Positions 1-12,767 are shown, counted from the stretch's first letter. The stretch: DNA of 64,000 bases from Tragulus kanchil (GCA_022376925.1 JAIOJX010000025.1:6231141-6295140), one strand, 5' to 3'. Notes: generated from the sequence alone by a model not told the origin. A program made the numbers and translations.

Positions 1-1836
1 TAGTAAAGAGTTGGTAAAAGGTGATAATGTATTCATTAAAACTGAAGGAAAAAAAAGTGAACATGGCAACTTACTGAAGAATGTACTGATATACCTCATA
101 AGCATACAATCTTTCATCTGGACATAACTATTTATCAATATTTATGCACATCAAAAAGGGAAAAATTTCACCATATTTGCAACTTAAGATACATTTTAAA
201 ACTGTAAAAGAAGTAATTTACTTTCAAATGTATTTTATGAGTTATGCCACTTAATATATTTCTTTTTGCAGAACTTTCATGTGTCAGATTAGCAAAAGCA
301 TAGATTAGCTTTGATTACTTACCATAATAACGCATTAACTGTGGACTAACTACCACACTGTGATTCTTTCTCTGTCACCGAAGGTTTTTTACATTCTTAG
401 ATCAATGAAGGGATCCATTTGTTGGAATTGTGTTTTGCAGCCACTAAATAATTTCTACCCATATGTTATTGCTATTTGAAAACCCTGGGGATGTTTCATG
501 TTGGCAGTGTTTTCAAATAAAATTGATTTTTCACTCATGCTCTGGGCAATTTCAGTAGAGAGACATTTTGAAAATTCTCTCCTTTTCTTAAAGACTTGAG
601 GACACATGCGTGTAAAATATGTTTTGCTTTATTTTAAATCCTTCCTTAATGTAAACAATATTTGAAATATCTAAACTGTCACAACTCCAAACAGATGGTA
701 GAACAACTATGACTAACAGGTTTTCCGCTGAGTCTTCTTCATGGGAGTTTACAAAATATTTTTCTGGTTTTTAAATAAACCACAGAATAATCTCTAGCTA
801 GGAATTTATTTTATTTTTAACACACATTTAGGTAGGATTAAATTTGTCTATGTGAAACACTTTAAGGTTGAGAATCTTCCTACTCACATTTTTTAATTAG
901 AAATAAAATTTGATTGTTTTGTTACTGTTCCAACATTAATATGTTCCTCTCTACAAGAAAAATTCAAAAGGAAGCAGATTTTCCTATTGTTTAGGCTAAA
1001 CAGCTTTTATGCATATTCTATCTACAGTTGTTTTGCCTTCTGTAATTTAAAAAAAAAGTAAGCTTTCTTCCCAGAACACTTTTGAACAGCTTCTGCTAGT
1101 AAAGAGTTGGTAAAAGGTGATAATGTATTCATTAAAACTGAAGGAAAAAAAAGTGAACATGGCAACTTACTGAAGAATGTACTGATATACCTCATAAGCA
1201 TACAATCTTTCATCTGGACATAACTATTTATCAATATTTATGCACATCAAAAGGAAACATTTCACCATATTTGCAACTTAAGATACATTTTAAAACTGTA
1301 AAAGAAGTAATTTACTTTCAAATGTATTTTATGAGTTATGCCACTTAATATATTTCTTTTTGCAGAACTTTCATGTGTCAGATTAGCAAAAGCATAGATT
1401 AGCTTTGATTACTTACCATAATAACGCATTAACTGTGGACTAACTACCACACTGTGATTCTTTCTCTGTCACCGAAGGTTTTTTACATTCTTAGATCAAT
1501 GAAGGGATCCATTTGTTGGAATTGTGTTTTGCAGCCACTAAATAATTTCTACCCATATGTTATTGCTATTTGAAAACCCTGGGGATGTTTCATGTTGGCA
1601 GTGTTTTCAAATAAAATTGATTTTTCACTCATGCTCTGGGCAATTTCAGTAGAGAGACATTTTGAAAATTCTCTCCTTTTCTTAAAGACTTGAGGACACA
1701 TGCGTGTAAAATATGTTTTGCTTTATTTTAAATCCTTCCTTAATGTAAACAATATTTGAAATATCTAAACTGTCACAACTCCAAACAGATGGGAGAACAA
1801 CTATGACTAACAGGTTTTCCGCTGAGACTTCTTCAT
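1..1836. repeat. Tandem duplication 1 (first copy cut by window edge)
   Basis: Positions 1-742 reappear at about 1097-1836, an offset of 1094-1096 bp. Copy 1 must begin about 350 bp before the window; copy 2 runs about 743-1836. The copies differ by small indels around 150-166 versus 1247-1260 and by one base near the shared end (735 versus 1827). The content is AT-rich, with no gene and no interspersed repeat that I recognise. The near-identity and a period shared with 19 unrelated duplications favour an unmerged contig overlap. Confidence 0.93.
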
Positions 1837-2276
1837 TATCTAATCCTAATGAGGAAGCAATGTTTACAAATTGATAGTTAAAGCACTTAAAACATTAAAG
1901 AGAAATTTTTTTTAAGTGAAAAACAAAGGCTCAGGTTTTATCCTTGGCAGGAAGTATTCCTTTGACAAAGACCTTAGTAAGCATCTTCATTTCTCCCTCC
2001 CCTTACCCGTGCATTATGTAGGTAAAAACAGTTATACCCAGTGGAAGCAGATGGTTAGAGTCAGGGACTCTGATTGATGAGGCATATGGGATGGTGCCTG
2101 TCTCTTCTGTTGTTCCTTGGGTCCCTCTTAGGTCTGTGTTCTGGGTTCCTTTAGCAAGAGGAATTGAGCTAAAATTTAATACTAAATTTCCCATTTTAAG
2201 AATTTCTATTTTTCTCATTCATGCCTCATTTATCTCATTAAAATTGGGAATTATACAGTGGCTGCAAATTTCAATG
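1837..2276. other. Unassigned AT-rich sequence
   Basis: Single-copy within the window. It contains two short antiparallel open frames around 2003-2291 with no recognisable domain. I see no gene, RNA or repeat family here. It ends at the target site of the SINE at 2293. Confidence 0.5.
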
Positions 2277-2292
2277 AAAAAATTGTACTAGA

Positions 2293-2616
2293 GGGCTTCC
2301 TCTGGTGGTCCAGTGGGTAAGGACACCGCCTTGCAGTGCAAGGGGCGCCGGTTCAATCCCTGGCCTGGGAAGATCCCACGTGCCGCGGAGCGGCTGGACC
2401 GATGTGTCCAATCACCGAGCTGGAGCTCTGGGGCGCATGCGCCAAGAGCCGTCTGCGACGACAAGAGGCCACCGCGATGGGAGGCCCACGGGAGCCAAGG
2501 AACAAAGATGAATGAAAATGGAGAAATGAAAGACCAATGGAAGTGGCCTGCCCGCTCCCCTCCCTCCCCAACCCGACCCCTGCCCAAAATAAGTGAATAA
2601 ATAAATCTTTTTTTAA
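2293..2616 (+). mobile_element. GC-rich tRNA-Glu-derived SINE, full-length, with target-site duplication
   Basis: The head resembles tRNA-Glu: an A-box-like GGTCCAGTGGGTAAGG is followed by a B-box-like GGTTCAATCCC. A GC-rich body (CGGAGCGGCTGGACCGATG and onward) and an AATAAATAAATC plus A-rich tail follow. A 16-bp direct repeat (AAAAAATTGTACTAGA) flanks it at 2277-2292 and 2617-2632, the mark of LINE-driven insertion. Related copies lie at 12941, 18590, 35586, 37913 and 46475, with an antisense fragment near 12768. Open frames of 66-99 codons on both strands here are SINE sequence, not genes. Confidence 0.9.
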
Positions 2617-2632
2617 AAAAAAATTGTACTAG

Positions 2633-3168
2633 AAACCACTGATATACTAATTAAAATGTAAACTTAGTGAAGATTTAAGCGCTGAGAGGAAATCAGGGAG
2701 AAGGAAAGAGAGACCAAAAGACAGGGAAGAGTCAGAGAGACAGATACAGAGACAGAGTGAAAAGGAAAAGAGAGAATGAGAGACAGAATTTGTTCCCATT
2801 TATTTAAAAAATGTATTACAATTCTGATTAAAAATATAGCTTCCCAAATCTGAGGAGAACATTTCTGAAAATACATTGTGTTAGCATGGACCCATTGTAC
2901 AAATACTTACTTGTCACCCATAATGTTAAGATCCTGTGCAGGCCTTACACTGTGAGAGTAAGTCCTTGGAGGTTTTGCCATTTCAATAAAACGGCTTTCA
3001 GAATTTCTACAACAGGGCCTGAGATTCCCAAGAAGAGTTGAAGTCCCTTAGTGTTTCACAGCAGGAAATTTTGTGTCTTGGCCAGCCACTTCATATTGCT
3101 AGACCAGTGAAAAATTGTTACTGTGCTCATGGTCATCTCAAGTACATTTGTTCAGTGTTGGCTTTTAA
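2633..3168. other. Unassigned sequence with a purine-rich tract
   Basis: About 2683-2790 is strongly purine-rich (GAGAGA/GGAAAG/CAGAGAGAC units), a degenerate GA-type simple repeat. The remainder, to the start of duplication 2, is ordinary AT-rich sequence with no recognised feature. Confidence 0.55.
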
Positions 3169-5450
3169 AATGAACCCTCTTGGGATGCCTCTCTGATTCC
3201 TGACATTACAATTGTACCTAGGGAAGTCTGTTTTCCAATCTCCTTTGGAAAATTTGACTCCTGAAATGAATCAACCCAGAGACTTTATATTTAGAACTTT
3301 TTATGCGTCCTATCAACATGATGCCGCATGAATCATACATGAAATGTACAAGGAAGGTTATCCACCATAGTGATGACACACACTGCCTGGATCCTTGCAC
3401 TGATCATTATTTATTTAAGATTGTTGAACCCTGCAATATCACCCAAGAGGACAAGCATAGTGAAACTATTCTTATGAGTACCTAAATTTAGTTATTATTT
3501 ACAGAATTATTGGAAATGGCAGATAGGATACTGATTACTATTAGATAATTTAACTAATTATCCCTTAGTTAAATGTGTCATTTCAAAAGCTTCCCTTATC
3601 TGACATGGACAAAGGGGCTAACGTGTGAAAACTGTACAAATTTTAAAGAAGAACATCACACATTATTACATTTTACAAATTCGATCTCATTTCCCACCTG
3701 GAATACATGAAACCAGATCTTAACTAATATTACCAAACTCAAACATCAATCACACATGACACTTTAATATGAAAGTTCTAGGCATTTTTATAAAGAAATT
3801 AAATTACAGCAAACTCTGGTAAGTAAGCAAAATGAAAGTAAAGGCAGGAGGTACGTTACTTACCGTGTTCTATACTGCAAGTTCCTCTCAGATCTAGGTA
3901 AGTGCACTACAAGGTCTAATAAAGATGTGGAGAGGTTGTCTTTATGACAGGCTTTGAATCAAACTGTAAGTAAGCGGTTTAAGTAGAAACATATATTTTG
4001 AAAGGTTACTCCACCCATACACAGGGAAACCCCTTTTTTAAGAAACTCACTCTGCTGCCAAAAGGCTATTAATATTCACCTCTCGGATACAAATACAACC
4101 TACAGATAAAAGATTCACAACCTATGTGAAAATACCACAGAGGATTCCCTCTGAGTCGCTATGTTGTAATGGAAACACAAGAAAACAATATACCTCTTCA
4201 GGCCCTTCGGGGTACTACAGGAAATCCACCTGCCCACTTAATGGAAAAGTTATATCAGCTTAATAGGGCCACAACACATAAACATCAATGTAGAATTAGT
4301 ATAATTTACAATGAACCCTCTTGGGATGCCTCTCTGATTCCTGACATTACAATTGTACCTAGGGAAGTCTGTTTTCCAATCTCCTTTGGAAAATTTGACT
4401 CCTGAAATGAATCAACCCAGAGACTTTATATTTAGAACTTTTTATGCGTCCTATCAACATGATGCCGCATGAATCATACATGAAATGTACAAGGAAGGTT
4501 ATCCACCATAGTGATGACACACACTGCCTGGATCCTTGCACTGATCATTATTTATTTAAGATTGTTGAACCCTGCAATATCACCCAAGAGGACAAGCATA
4601 GTGAAACTATTCTTATGAGTACCTAAATTTAGTTATTATTTACAGAATTATTGGAAATGGCAGATAGGATACTGATTACTATTAGATAATTTAACTAATT
4701 ATCCCTTAGTTAAATGTGTCATTTCAAAAGCTTCCCTTATCTGACATGGACAAAGGGGCTAACGTGTGAAAACTGTACAAATTTTAAAGAAGAACATCAC
4801 ACATTATTACATTTTACAAATTCGATCTCATTTCCCACCTGGAATACATGAAACCAGATCTTAACTAATATTACCAAACTCAAACATCAATCACACATGA
4901 CACTTTAATATGAAAGTTCTAGGCATTTTTATAAAGAAATTAAATTACAGCAAACTCTGGTAAGTAAGCAAAATGAAAGTAAAGGCAGGAGGTACGTTAC
5001 TTACCGTGTTCTATACTGCAAGTTCCTCTCAGATCTAGGTAAGTGCACTACAAGGTCTAATAAAGATGTGGAGAGGTTGTCTTTATGACAGGCTTTGAAT
5101 CAAACTGTAAGTAAGCGGTTTAAGTAGAAACATATATTTTGAAAGGTTACTCCACCCATACACAGGGAAACCCCTTTTTTAAGAAACTCACTCTGCTGCC
5201 AAAAGGCTATTAATATTCACCTCTCGGATACAAATACAACCTACAGATAAAAGATTCACAACCTATGTGAAAATACCACAGAGGATTCCCTCTGAGTCGC
5301 TATGTTGTAATGGAAACACAAGAAAACAATATACCTCTTCAGGCCCTTCGGGGTACTACAGGAAATCCACCTGCCCACTTAATGGAAAAGTTATATCAGC
5401 TTAATAGGGCCACAACACATAAACATCAATGTAGAATTAGTATAATTTAC
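3169..5450. repeat. Tandem duplication 2 (period 1141 bp)
   Basis: Copy 1 is 3169-4309 and copy 2 is 4310-5450; I saw no differences. The junction is blunt: the left flank of copy 1 and the right flank of copy 2 share no bases beyond the repeat itself. The content is AT-rich without a recognised gene or transposon. The last 110 bp of copy 2 (5341-5450) also starts duplication 3, so that stretch occurs three times (about 4200, 5341 and 6424). Confidence 0.95.
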
Positions 5451-6103
5451 TGTAAGGACCACATAGGTCACACACTCATTTCTAGGAATGTTCCTCTGTT
5501 TCATCTTCCTATTTCTTTCCCTGAGAGAGCTAGCACCCAGGTTAGCATTTAAATAGTCATTTTTTTAAGTAATGTGGAAATAAACTCTCTCCCTCGTTAA
5601 AAAAGGAGTTGCTGAGTGTTTTCTTAGGGGGAAAATTGTATTTGTGTTTTCTATGTTGCTTCACTGGCATTATAGGAGAGGAATTATGTGTACTTTTTCA
5701 TATCATATGAGAAAAATAGTCTATATAATTATTAGCAGTGGCAAGCCTCTCCAAAGTAATAACAAATTTGTGAAAGTTCAGAAATGAAATCCTTGTGGAC
5801 TAAATACCCAATAGGTTTTATTAATTGCTATTTACACTATTTGACTATATTGATATTAATTTTTCTGGTAGTCATGGTAAGAGTAAGTAAACAGCCAGTA
5901 GCACATGGACAACACACTGGGGAAGACAGATTGAATTGGAGTTTGACTGGTACATTTCAGCTCTTGTTACTGTACTTCAGAAAAAGAGACCGACATCATG
6001 GGAAGATCCCATTTCTATAATTCCACTTCCACAAACACGCTCTAGAAAGTCAATAAATTCCAAAGAGGACTGTATTTTATTATGACAAAAATTTAAAAAT
6101 TTC

Positions 6104-6405
6104 GGGCTTCCCTGGTAGCTCAGTGTTGAAGAGTTTGCTTGCCACTGCAGGAGAGCGGGTTTGATCCCTGATCCGGGATGATCCCATATGATGTGGAACA
6201 ACGAGGTCCATGAGCCACAACTATTGAGCCCATGAGCCACAACTACTGAAGCCCGTGTGCCCTAGAACCCGAATTCCACAAGAGAAGTCACTGCAACAAG
6301 AAGCCTGCTCACCTCAACTAGAGAGTAGCCCCCACTCCCTGCAACTGGAAAAGAGCCTGCAGCTGCAGTGAAAACCCAGAATAGCCAAAAATAAATAAAT
6401 AAAAA
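6104..6405 (+). mobile_element. CHR-type SINE (CHR-2-like), copy in duplication 3 first unit
   Basis: Starts with the tRNA-Glu-like head GGGCTTCCCTGGTAGCTCAG. The body is typical of artiodactyl CHR elements (ATGAGCCACAACTACTGAAG, then AGAAGTCACTGCAACAAGAAG) and it ends in AGCCAAAAATAAATAAATAAA. It is diverged but nearly full-length. No clear target-site duplication was found. Confidence 0.85.
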
Positions 6406-7183
6406 GATGTTGCCCCAAAACTTAGGCCCTTGGGTACTACAGGAAATCCACCTGCCCACTTAATGGAAAAGTTATATCAGCTTAATAGGGCCACAACACA
6501 TAAACATCAATGTAGAATTAGTATAATTTACTGTAAGGACCACATAGGTCACACACTCATTTCTAGGAATGTTCCTCTGTTTCATCTTCCTATTTCTTTC
6601 CCTGAGAGAGCTAGCACCCAGGTTAGCATTTAAATAGTCATTTTTTTAAGTAATGTGGAAATAAACTCTCTCCCTCGTTAAAAAAGGAGTTGCTGAGTGT
6701 TTTCTTAGGGGGAAAATTGTATTTGTGTTTTCTATGTTGCTTCACTGGCATTATAGGAGAGGAATTATGTGTACTTTTCATATCATATGAGAAAAATAGT
6801 CTATATAATTATTAGCAGTGGCAAGCCTCTCCAAAGTAATAACAAATTTGTGAAAGTTCAGAAATGAAATCCTTGTGGACTAAATACCCAATAGGTTTTA
6901 TTAATTGCTATTTACACTATTTGACTATATTGATATTAATTTTTCTGGTAGTCATGGTAAGAGTAAGTAAACAGCCAGTAGCACATGGACAACACACTGG
7001 GGAAGACAGATTGAATTGGAGTTTGACTGGTACATTTCAGCTCTTGTTACTGTACTTCAGAAAAAGAGACCGACATCATGGGAAGATCCCATTTCTATAA
7101 TTCCACTTCCACAAACACGCTCTAGAAAGTCAATAAATTCCAAAGAGGACTGTATTTTATTATGACAAAAATTTAAAAATTTC

Positions 7184-7490
7184 GGGCTTCCCTGGTAGCT
7201 CAGTGTTGAAGAGTTTGCTTGCCACTGCAGGAGAGACGGGTTTGATCCCTGATCCGGGATGATCCCATATGATGTGGAACAACGAGGTCCATGAGCCACA
7301 ACTATTGAGCCCATGAGCCACAACTACTGAAGCCCGTGTGCCCTAGAACCCGAATTCCACAAGAGAAGTCACTGCAACAAGAAGCCTGCTCACCTCAACT
7401 AGAGAGTAGCCCCCACTCCCTGCAACTGGAAAAGAGCCTGCAGCTGCAGTGAAAACCCAGAATAGCCAAAAATAAATAAATAAAAAAAAA
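7184..7490 (+). mobile_element. CHR-type SINE, second copy within duplication 3
   Basis: Same element as at 6104, carried by the tandem duplication. It differs in the B-box region (one extra A near 7236) and has a longer A tail. It is not an independent insertion. Confidence 0.85.
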
Positions 7491-7498
7491 GATGTTTG

Positions 7499-8195
7499 AC
7501 CTTATATTTTAAAAAATAGAATGTTAAAAATATCAGTCTTGAGTTGTGAAACAATGAGAGTTTGCTATTTGTTTGTTCATTTTGCCTTTTTTCTCTGTAT
7601 TTTCAAAAATTTTCCACAAGGAAGAAAATCTATGCAATGTAGATTGCACACACCATCAACCTAAAAAAAATAACTTAAACAGAAACTAAGTAAACAAGCT
7701 GTATTTAATCTGTTACTAAAGTAAACATATTTGATACAAAAATACCCATACTGTTATTTTAACATCTAAAGTCTTTTGAACATGTCTTCTAAAAGATGTT
7801 CTGAATGAACACAAAATGACATTTATCTAGTCAGGTTCTTGCCATGTGAGGAAAATAATTACTTAGTGTTTCACAAGAATATGCCATTTTAGTGTAATAC
7901 CGAAAGAGCTAGGAGACATTTATCAGCCAACAGCAATAGGTGGAAAGTCAAGTCATTGTTATAGACTGTAAATTTTAGATCTGATATTTTCCTTATAGAG
8001 TACTATACAAATGTACCACATAATTACTGTTATTAATTGCTGTTATTAAAACTTTGAAGTATTCCCATAATGTGGCTCAGGACCAATCTTGTGATGCTCC
8101 CATAAACTAAAGTATGTAGAGACAGCATAGAAGTTTTTTTCCAAATTCATTGAAGACTAAGCAGGAAGATTATTTCCATTTCTATCTATGATCTG
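7499..8195. other. Unassigned AT-rich sequence
   Basis: Single-copy in the window. No open frame of note, no RNA gene and no repeat family that I recognise. Confidence 0.5.
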
Positions 8196-8198
8196 GAG

Positions 8199-8366
8199 GA
8201 CTTCCCTGGTGCTCTAGTGGTTAAGAATCTGCCTGCCAATGCAGAGGACATGGGTTCACATCCCTAATATGGGAAGATTCCACGTGCCTCAGAGGAACTA
8301 AGTCCACGAGCCACAACTGCTGAGCCCACTGCCAAAACTAACTAATAAAATAAACTTTTAAAAATG
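8199..8366 (+). mobile_element. CHR-type SINE, short or internally deleted
   Basis: Head GGACTTCCCTGGTGCTCTAG, an A/B-box region with GGGTTCACATCCC, body GGAAGATTCCACGTGCC and CACGAGCCACAACTGCTGAG, then an AATAAAATAAAC tail. It lacks the middle of the CHR body seen at 6104. The same element is at 9349-9515. Confidence 0.8.
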
Positions 8367-9348
8367 GACAAAAAGAAAAAACTACGGGATGGACGATGGG
8401 GATAATGATGCTAGTCAATGGAAGATGAAATCAGACATCATTTTCACTTACCTCATGAAAATGTTGGAGAAGGGAGAATCTCTAAAACACAAAGACGGAT
8501 CTTCTTACCTCGACCTCCCACCATTCTGACTGTAAAAGGGAAGCTGGATCCTCCCTAGAACCATGAAATAAAAGGCATTACTGGTCCATAAAGCACAGTT
8601 TCGCTTCTGGTACACATCTTAGTCACTTAATATCAACTGCGAGCAAAAGTTGGCTATCTGCTGACCAAATGATTTTTACTGTTCACAGAAGAGCATTTTG
8701 TTGATTTACCTTCAGGGAAAAATAAGGAAATGAGCTAAAAAATTAATAAAAATCGAAGACTAGTACCTTAAGTGATTGATCCAAAATTAATTTCACATGG
8801 TTTGAGGACACAAGTGTCTGAGGGAAAAGGGGAGAAATGTAGAAAGTGAGACTTGCTTAAGAAAGAGAAGGCCATTGAGAGCTGAGTTTGGGAAAAAGAA
8901 AATCATATTCAATATTTCTTCCTTTGTCCAAAAGTAATATGAAGAGGATTCAAGAAGTTAAGAGAAGGAGGTTTCCCAGCTTTAGGTTTGAGAAAGGGCA
9001 AATTCAATCTGTCTCTAAAGATGAACTGAAATGTGTCACTCAATAATCAGCCTCCATGGATCTCAGCTGCACCTCATGTGAAGCTGTCCACAGATGTCCT
9101 CAGGAAGACAAAGTGTGTCCTCATGCTTGCTCTCTGGCATTATTCTAGACTTCTCTTCTCCTTCTATACCACTTATTCAGGCTCCTTTTTCTCTTAGCCT
9201 CTTAACATCCCAGATAATTAACTGTGAGTGAGAATTGAGGTTGAATGGAGAGGATCATGTAGGTACCACCGTTGAGAAATTCACTTTTGAAGCCTTCATC
9301 TTTGTAAGGATTTTTAAGAAACATGGTAAAACCAACTGAGCAATGGAG

Positions 9349-9515
9349 GACTTCCCTGGTGCTCTAGTGGTTAAGAATCTGCCTGCCAATGCAGAGGACA
9401 TGGGTTCACATCCCTAATATGGGAAGATTCCACGTGCCTCAGAGGAACTAAGTCCACGAGCCACAACTGCTGAGCCCACTGCCAAAACTAACTAATAAAA
9501 TAAACTTTTAAAATG
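9349..9515 (+). mobile_element. CHR-type SINE, second copy within duplication 4
   Basis: Duplication copy of the element at 8199. Only the A-run length in the tail differs. Confidence 0.8.
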
Positions 9516-10311
9516 GACAAAAAGAAAAAACTACGGGATGGACGATGGGGATAATGATGCTAGTCAATGGAAGATGAAATCAGACATCATTTTCACTTAC
9601 CTCATGAAAATGTTGGAGAAGGGAGAATCTCTAAAACACAAAGACGGATCTTCTTACCTCGACCTCCCACCATTCTGACTGTAAAAGGGAAGCTGGATCC
9701 TCCCTAGAACCATGAAATAAAAGGCATTACTGGTCCATAAAGCACAGTTTCGCTTCTGGTACACATCTTAGTCACTTAATATCAACTGCGAGCAAAAGTT
9801 GGCTATCTGCTGACCAAATGATTTTTACTGTTCACAGAAGAGCATTTTGTTGATTTACCTTCAGGGAAAAATAAGGAAATGAGCTAAAAAATTAATAAAA
9901 ATCGAAGACTAGTACCTTAAGTGATTGATCCAAAATTAATTTCACATGGTTTGAGGACACCAGTGTCTGGGGCAAAAGGGGAGAAATCTAGAAAGTGAGA
10001 CTTGCTTAAGAAAGAGAAGGCCATTGAGAGCTGAGTTTGGGAAAAAGAAAATCATATTCAATATTTCTTCCTTTGTCCAAAAGTAATATGAAGAGGATTC
10101 AAGAAGTTAAGAGAAGGAGGTTTCCCAGCTTTAGGTTTGAGAAAGGGCAAATTCAATCTGTCTCTAAAGATGAACTGAAATGTGTCACTCAATAATCAGC
10201 CTCCATGGATCTCAGCTGCACCTCATGTGAAGCTGTCCACAGATGTCCTCAGGAAGACAAAGTGTGTCCTCATGCTTGCTCTCTGGCATTATTCTAGACT
10301 TCTCTTCTCCT

Positions 10312-12510
10312 TCTATACCACTTATTCAGGCTCCTTTTTCTCTTAGCCTCTTAACATCCCAGATAATTAACTGTGAGTGAGAATTGAGGTTGAATGGAGA
10401 GGATCATGTAGGTACCACCGTTGAGAAATTCACTTTTGAAGCCTTCATCTTTGTAAGGATTTTTAAGAAACATGGTAAAACCAACTGAGCAATGTTTGTC
10501 CTATTAAAATACAGTGGCCTCAGGATTTGTTCAAATGAGATTCCGTCTGTTCTGTGAGAGTTTTATGCAAATGGGAAACATTTGATAGTCCTCCAGAGTT
10601 CTTCTCGAAGAAGGTCATGGCCTCTTGCCAAACTTTGGTCCTCATCATTTCCCTGAGATAGTCAAACCAGAGAGTGTATTTCCATTACAACTTCAATATG
10701 TCACTTGCAATATTACTTAAAGGATGGAGACAGGTGTGCCAGGACCTCAGCTGATAGCTATCAAACCAGAAGAGTAATATCACAATTTCTGCTCTATTGT
10801 ATCCTAGCATATGTTATGAAGAACAAATGTCAGTGTTAATTTGGGCTTTCTACTTCATATAAGATGGCATTATTTTTCTCTCAAATTCCCTAACTAGGAT
10901 TAGAACTGATTTCTCTATTTGATAAAATTTCACCTGGATAAAAACTGACACAGAGAACAACAATTTTTGTCATCCCTTTGTAACATTAAATACTTGTTCA
11001 TAAGGCTCTAGGAACAGTTATACTCATGGTATAGTGGTTAAATTTTTTTCCCAAAAGAATTATCATTTTAAGGGATTGAGGAGTTTTATGCATTTTTTTA
11101 CTGAGTTCTTCATCATTTCCATGTGCACGTATATATACATGTGTGGCTGCATGCTTTAAAAAAAAACTCCAGTATAGATAACAAAGAGTTGAACAGCAAA
11201 CAATGTACATTATTAAAATATCATGGTTCTACTTTCTTCCTAAGGATGAGATTCAATTTTAAAAATAAATCTGTCCAATTGTGGGGAAGAAATAGGGAGG
11301 GGGAGGCATGGAGGGAGTAACATGGAAACCTATACTCTCATGTGTGGAAAAGATAGCTATTGTCATTGTGCTAAGGCAATAGGAGTGCTCACAAAGGCAT
11401 GGAGCAATGGTCTATACCACTTATTCAGGCTCCTTTTTCTCTTAGCCTCTTAACATCCCAGATAATTAACTGTGAGTGAGAATTGAGGTTGAATGGAGAG
11501 GATCATGTAGGTACCACCGTTGAGAAATTCACTTTTGAAGCCTTCATCTTTGTAAGGATTTTTAAGAAACATGGTAAAACCAACTGAGCAATGTTTGTCC
11601 TATTAAAATACAGTGGCCTCAGGATTTGTTCAAATGAGATTCCGTCTGTTCTGTGAGAGTTTTATGCAAATGGGAAACATTTGATAGTCCTCCAGAGTTC
11701 TTCTCGAAGAAGGTCATGGCCTCTTGCCAAACTTTGGTCCTCATCATTTCCCTGAGATAGTCAAACCAGAGAGTGTATTTCCATTACAACTTCAATATGT
11801 CACTTGCAATATTACTTAAAGGATGGAGACAGGTGTGCCAGGACCTCAGCTGATAGCTATCAAACCAGAAGAGTAATATCACAATTTCTGCTCTATTGTA
11901 TCCTAGCATATGTTATGAAGAACAAATGTCAGTGTTAATTTGGGCTTTCTACTTCATATAAGATGGCATTATTTTTCTCTCAAATTCCCATAACTAGGAT
12001 TAGAACTGATTTCTCTATTTGATAAAATTTCACCTGGATAAAAACTGACACAGAGAACAACAATTTTTGTCATCCCTTTGTAACATTAAATACTTGTTCA
12101 TAAGGCTCTAGGAACAGTTATACTCATGGTATAGTGGTTAAATTTTTTTCCCAAAAGAATTATCATTTTAAGGGATTGAGGAGTTTTATGCATTTTTTTA
12201 CTGAGTTCTTCATCATTTCCATGTGCACGTATATATACATGTGTGGCTGCATGCTTTAAAAAAAAACTCCAGTATAGATAACAAAGAGTTGAACAGCAAA
12301 CAATGTACATTATTAAAATATCATGGTTCTACTTTCTTCCTAAGGATGAGATTCAATTTTAAAAATAAATCTGTCCAATTGTGGGGAAGAAATAGGGAGG
12401 GGGAGGCATGGAGGGAGTAACATGGAAACCTATACTCTCATGTGTGGAAAAGATAGCTATTGTCATTGTGCTAAGGCAATAGGAGTGCTCACAAAGGCAT
12501 GGAGCAATGG
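10312..12510. repeat. Tandem duplication 5 (period about 1100 bp)
   Basis: Copy 1 is 10312-11410 and copy 2 is 11411-12510. Offset is 1099, then 1100 after a one-A insertion near 11990. The junction shares TCT with the natural continuation of copy 2. Copy 1 overlaps the end of duplication 4, so about 183 bp occurs three times. No gene is recognised; short antiparallel frames near 10998-11320 and 12098-12420 are AT-rich chance frames. Confidence 0.94.
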
Positions 12511-12646
12511 TCTGGAGGGGTGGGATGGGGGGAACTGAGGGGGTGGGGACCAGGGTTATGCACATGACTGATCTGGGAACATACATGTCTGTGAACAACA
12601 AAACTGTAAAACCTTTAAAATAAAGAATTAAAAAAAAATTAAAAAA
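12379..12646 (+). mobile_element. Short retroposed element, probably 5'-truncated L1, with target-site duplication
   Basis: A G-rich segment with runs such as GGGATGGGGGGAACTGAGGG ends in AAATAAAG and a long A-rich tail. It lies between direct repeats AAATCTGTCCAA at 12367-12378 and 12647-12658. G-rich sequence just before the tail is typical of mammalian L1 3' UTRs, so a 5'-truncated L1 is my best guess; the family is not certain. A copy of the left part lies at 11279-11410, cut by the end of duplication 5 copy 1. Confidence 0.6.
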
Positions 12647-12767
12647 AAATCTGTCCAAAAGAGGATATATTAGACAAATAATAGGTAGGGAGAAGGGTCA
12701 TAAGTCTCACTTTCTTTCTTTTTTTTTAAATGGAACTTTTTTTTCTCGTATCTCTAAGTCATCATTT

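Larger units (their letters stand above)
5341..7498. repeat. Tandem duplication 3 (period about 1080 bp)
   Basis: Copy 1 is about 5341-6411 and copy 2 about 6423-7498. The offset is 1081 bp at first and 1080 after a one-T deletion near 6777. About 11 nt at the junction (roughly 6412-6422) match neither copy, and the start of copy 2 lacks two bases (CG) found in copy 1 at 5349. Each copy contains the same CHR-type SINE. Two of the differences lie at the ends, as expected for low-quality contig ends. Confidence 0.93.
8196..10494. repeat. Tandem duplication 4 (period about 1150 bp)
   Basis: Copy 1 is 8196-9345 and copy 2 is 9346-10494. Offset is 1150, then 1149 after a one-A deletion in an A run near 9511. 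Four substitutions cluster within about 40 bp (8811-8849 versus 9960-9998); elsewhere the copies look the same. The junction has about 2 bp of shared sequence (TG). Each copy begins with the same CHR-type SINE. The last 183 bp of copy 2 also begins duplication 5. Confidence 0.94.

Noticed and set aside
2683..2790. Purine-rich tract as a possible regulatory or triplex element
   Set aside because: It is a degenerate GA-type simple repeat with no mirror symmetry or conserved motif that I could support.
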